From JBBQIY01 sp964618405 (GTDB lineage: Bacteria > Verrucomicrobiota > Kiritimatiellia > RFP12 > UBA3636): DNA of 24,445 nt. Positions 21,759-24,445 of the stretch are shown one piece after another; positions within the stretch are counted from its first letter, which is position 1; every line of letters begins with the position of its first letter. A program made the position numbers and the translations under genes. The notes below the pieces were generated by a model. It was not told the DNA's origin. It did not search any database and worked only from the letters and a program-made list of their open reading frames with translations. The stretch is taken from assembly GCA_964618405.1 (NCBI GenBank), contig CAZUAY010000016.1, positions 1-24,445 on the forward strand. The letters are read 5' to 3'.

Positions 21759-24107
21759 ATGGAGTTGAAAGCAAAAACACCCTCACTCACAGAACGACTC
21801 TTCCGGCATTCAACGAAAACAAAGGGATCTCCAGAGAAGGCGACCAGTGCAGCTCAACCCGATGCATCTGAATCCGCACATCAGGGATCTCGACAAATTT
21901 TAGAGAATGCCGTTAGCCTTTTCACGGACACATACAAGTGCGATGCGTGTTGCTTGTATTTGTACGACGACTCCTCGCGCCTCATCACACTGAAAGCGGC
22001 GCGCGGCTATGCTATGTTCGGGAAAGCTTCCATCGTCCTCAAAATCGGTGAAGGACTCGTCGGCCGTGCTCTCGCAGAGAGAAGACCCATCTACACCGAG
22101 ATCGCATCGGCGATGCAAGGCTATATTCGACACCACAATTTTCCAGATGATGGGCTTCAAACTTTTCTTGGAATTCCGTTGCTCTGCGGAAAAGAGCGCG
22201 TGGGTGCAATCGTGTTGCAAAGAAGAACAGGCACTCCGTTTCTTGCCGATGAGATTAGTGCAGTACGCTCAAAAGCCGCTGAGCTAGCCAACTCCATTCA
22301 AAATGCCAATGCGCTTTTGCAAGCGGAAGATAGTGCCGGCAAGCCTACCTCTCAGGAAAAGCTTGTTATCACGGAAGAAATGATATTTCTAGGGAAATCT
22401 GCCTCCCAAGGCTGGGCAATGGCCTTGGTCAAAACATTCTCCGAGACCAGTGTCAGCGCACTTTTCTCTGAATGGGTGACGACCTACCCACCAGCGAAAC
22501 GTTCCCTTGATGAAGCGGTGCTTTTGGTCGAAAAAAGACTAAACGCCATCACCAAAACCCTTGACGAACGACTTCCTGAAGCCGCATCCATGATTTTCGA
22601 ATCGGCTATCATGATGCTGCATGATGACAACTATATTGGAAAAATTAAGAAATTTGTCGAATCGGGGAAACCCCTGACGGAAGCAATTGTCAGCGTCAGC
22701 ACCGAATTTATTTCCTTTTTCAAAAAGAGTAACGTCGAGTATATCAAAGAGAAAGCGCACGACGTTGAGGATTTATCCCTGCGCCTTCTCGAGTGTGTCA
22801 CTTTTATTTCACCTGAAGACAACAGCGACACCACACCCCACGTCATCGTGGCTGAAAAGCTTCTCCCCTCTGACATTATCCGCATTGCACAAGGCAACGT
22901 TAAGGGTATCGTGCTCGTTGCAGGAGGTAGCACCGCACACGTCACGCTACTCGTGCGCTCACTCAAGATCCCGATGATCATCGTGCCAGAGCGCGATCTG
23001 CTCCGTCTTCCCGACGGGGAAATGCTCATCATTGACTGCGCAAACGACACGGTCATCGTTCACCCAGACATTAAGACTCGGAAAAAATTTGAAGCACGTC
23101 GCCACGAAGAAAGCCGAGAACGCATCTCAGTCCGCAATCTACAAAATGAAACGTTTACGCGCGATGGCGTTAAAATCGCTCTTCATGCCAACATCAACAT
23201 CATTGCGGATATTGATTCCGCAATAAATGCCAACGCAGAAGGAATTGGGCTTTATCGAACGGAGTTCCCCTTCATCATGCGCCAATCGCTTCCAAGCGAA
23301 ATTGAACAGCAAAAAATTTATTCCCGCATTCTAGAAAGAATGCCGGACAAACCGGTTGTGTTCCGAACCCTCGATGCCGGTGGTGATAAGGTCATTCCCT
23401 ATTTATTCAAAACCAAAGAAGAAAACCCAGCGTTGGGTCTACGATCGATTCGTTTTTCGCTCAAATACCCGTTTATCCTCGACCAGCAACTACGTGCCAT
23501 TATACGCGCCGTGCAAACCAATCAACGACGTGACGTCAGCATCATGTTTCCCATGATTTCCTCAATCGAGGAATTTGAAACAGCACGCGATCATGTCTTA
23601 TCTTGCATAGAAAGCGTTCATGCTGAACTGGGAGACTGTGAAATCATCCATCCTTTGATCGGCACCATGATCGAAGTGCCATCCGTTCTCGCGATCATTG
23701 ATAAACTGGCTGAGGCATCGGACTTTTTTTCGATCGGCACAAACGACTTTATCCAATACGTCCTCGCCGTCGATCGTACGAACGCAAGTGTTGGGGATCA
23801 ATATGTTTCACATCACCCCGCCGTGTTGCGGGGCCTTAAGGTCATCGCTGATGCAGCGATCTCTCATAAAACTCCATTCTCCATCTGCGGAGAAATGGGT
23901 CGTGACCCGCGCTACATCCCTTTTTTAATCGGCATCGGCTTCCGCTCGCTGAGTCTCGAACCCATGCAAATTTCTTCGACACAGCAGCTCATCTCACGCT
24001 TTTCGATCGAACAGTGCACAGCCTATGCTGAGAAGCTGCTCTCGATGAATTACATCGCAGATATCGAAAAGCATATTGACGAATTCGCCTCCGCTGTATT
24101 CGAATAA
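21759..24107 (+). CDS. ptsP: PEP-protein phosphotransferase with GAF domain (PtsP, enzyme I-Ntr)
   Basis: The 782-residue enzyme takes phosphate from phosphoenolpyruvate and passes it to an HPr-like protein, here probably as the first step of the regulatory nitrogen PTS. A polar tail of about 42 residues precedes a GAF sensor domain (about 45-180, including IGEGLVGRALAERRPIYTE). The enzyme I N-terminal domain follows, and the phosphorylated histidine is His394 in VAGGSTAHVTLLVRSLKIP. The PEP-binding barrel has GIGLYRTEFPF, FRTLDAGGDK, ALGLRSIR, IGTMIEVPS, FSIGTNDFIQY and the proton-donor Cys710 in SICGEMGRDP. All key residues are present. The start has a short AAGG upstream and lies 45 bases after the glycosyltransferase. 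No HPr or EIIA gene is in the window. In this setting the GAF domain could tie glutamine or another signal to sugar flow. Confidence 0.93.
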   Translation: MELKAKTPSLTERLFRHSTKTKGSPEKATSAAQPDASESAHQGSRQILENAVSLFTDTYKCDACCLYLYDDSSRLITLKAARGYAMFGKASIVLKIGEGLVGRALAERRPIYTEIASAMQGYIRHHNFPDDGLQTFLGIPLLCGKERVGAIVLQRRTGTPFLADEISAVRSKAAELANSIQNANALLQAEDSAGKPTSQEKLVITEEMIFLGKSASQGWAMALVKTFSETSVSALFSEWVTTYPPAKRSLDEAVLLVEKRLNAITKTLDERLPEAASMIFESAIMMLHDDNYIGKIKKFVESGKPLTEAIVSVSTEFISFFKKSNVEYIKEKAHDVEDLSLRLLECVTFISPEDNSDTTPHVIVAEKLLPSDIIRIAQGNVKGIVLVAGGSTAHVTLLVRSLKIPMIIVPERDLLRLPDGEMLIIDCANDTVIVHPDIKTRKKFEARRHEESRERISVRNLQNETFTRDGVKIALHANINIIADIDSAINANAEGIGLYRTEFPFIMRQSLPSEIEQQKIYSRILERMPDKPVVFRTLDAGGDKVIPYLFKTKEENPALGLRSIRFSLKYPFILDQQLRAIIRAVQTNQRRDVSIMFPMISSIEEFETARDHVLSCIESVHAELGDCEIIHPLIGTMIEVPSVLAIIDKLAEASDFFSIGTNDFIQYVLAVDRTNASVGDQYVSHHPAVLRGLKVIADAAISHKTPFSICGEMGRDPRYIPFLIGIGFRSLSLEPMQISSTQQLISRFSIEQCTAYAEKLLSMNYIADIEKHIDEFASAVFE

Positions 24108-24109
24108 CA

Positions 24110-24138
24110 GAGCGGTAATCTGCAGGCGTTCGCCGCTC
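24110..24138 (+). terminator. Possible hairpin after ptsP
   Basis: GAGCGG (24110-24115) can pair with CCGCTC (24133-24138), or GGCG (24125-24128) with CGCC (24131-24134). These pairings exclude each other. There is no T-run, so termination is only a suggestion from position three bases after the stop. Confidence 0.3.
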
Positions 24139-24204
24139 CTTCAACTTGAATTTAGCATGAGCTTCGGGGAGGAAGTAAAGCATTTTTAAATTTGGTCGCA
24201 AGTT

Positions 24205-24225
24205 GCTAGTGGCTAGTCGCTAGTA
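24205..24225. repeat. Three tandem GCTAGTN heptamers
   Basis: GCTAGTG, GCTAGTC and GCTAGTA follow each other without gaps. The short array lies about 60 bases before the right copy of the edge repeat. Similar GCTAGT strings are, as I recall, found beside dispersed repeats in other genomes. Confidence 0.6.
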
Positions 24226-24286
24226 GTGCTCCTGCGAAAGAACCGACAGAGTTCCACCCAAACAAACATCGAAGATTTGTGTTTAG

Positions 24287-24445
24287 AATCAGACCTCACT
24301 AAATTGAGATTTTTTCTACTTTTTATCGCAAGTTCAATTCCCTCTTCTAATGAGGTTTTGAGTACGAGTCGCGTTTCCCTCAATACGGGCACAAGTACGA
24401 GATTGAGGCTGTCGTGAAGAAGACGGTTTGTGGTCCCTCTTTTGA
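24287..24445 (+). repeat. Right copy of the inverted edge repeat
   Basis: This is the inverted partner of 161-327 and continues to the last base of the window. It shares the 32-base block at 24325-24356 and the 18-base block at 24405-24422. Relative to the left copy it has six extra bases in the GAGTACGAGTACG-like section and one extra base near 24370. Reading outward it encodes an open KYEIEAVVKKTVCG segment like the left copy, but the preceding part is frame-broken. No gene is called in it. Confidence 0.85.

Larger units (their letters stand above)
24108..24286. other. Non-coding stretch after ptsP
   Basis: Apart from the hairpin just after ptsP and the heptamer repeat described separately, I see nothing here. 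Short open frames lack ribosome binding sites and familiar motifs. The edge repeat begins at about 24287. Confidence 0.4.

Noticed and set aside
1..24445. Defence island, prophage, CRISPR array or integrated element
   Set aside because: No nuclease, integrase, transposase, toxin-antitoxin pair or spaced repeats were seen; the genes are mostly housekeeping with ordinary operon spacing.

Overview
This window looks like a chromosomal segment of a Gram-negative bacterium with moderate GC content. A lipid A acyltransferase family gene, a TrkH/Ktr potassium system, a C-family DnaE and a PtsP-type phosphotransferase all fit that. Three sugar kinases resemble eukaryotic-type families: an XYLB-like xylulokinase, a hexokinase and a plant-type glucuronokinase. 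Together with the isomerase at the left this suggests a member of the PVC superphylum, perhaps Lentisphaerota-like. That placement is inferred from remembered family patterns and was not computed. No phage, CRISPR, transposase, tRNA or rRNA was seen.

Left part, plus strand (1-9408). A repeat copy occupies the left edge. It is followed by a promoter and a TIM-barrel sugar phosphate isomerase/epimerase (435-1427). Next come a decayed fragment of beta-lysine N-acetyltransferase ablB (1436-1666), a 57-residue ferredoxin with its own clear promoter (1914-2087), a GT-B glycosyltransferase (2114-3457), dnaE (3617-7378) and a potassium uptake pair. The pair is trkH followed by a ktrA/trkA regulator broken into an N-terminal and a C-terminal reading frame.

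Middle part, minus strand (9454-16147). Read in transcription order this holds uxaC (glucuronate isomerase), rsfS, an LpxL-type acyltransferase and ahcY, then an AmrS-like radical SAM protein and an XYLB-like xylulokinase. rsfS, lpxL and ahcY are tightly packed. The rsfS frame appears to begin at a non-standard AUC codon. A 9-bp hairpin follows ahcY.

Right part, plus strand (16321-24107). Hexokinase, glucuronokinase and thioredoxin form a compact operon divergent from uxaC. pgi follows, with a promoter-like element whose presumed start point is covered by a perfect 14-bp palindrome. Then come a DPM1/GtrB-like membrane glycosyltransferase and ptsP. The sugar genes form a coherent set: hexokinase and pgi feed glucose to fructose-6-phosphate, while uxaC and glucuronokinase offer two competing fates for D-glucuronate, catabolism or activation to GlcA-1-phosphate.

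Both edges of the window carry diverged copies of one repeat in inverted orientation, each running outward. This suggests the sequence is a contig whose assembly stopped at a multicopy repeat. Most of the content is housekeeping. The unusual items are the edge repeat, the ablB fossil, the split KtrA, the AUC start, the pgi operator candidate and the cluster of eukaryotic-type sugar kinases. I found no complete new system such as a defence island.
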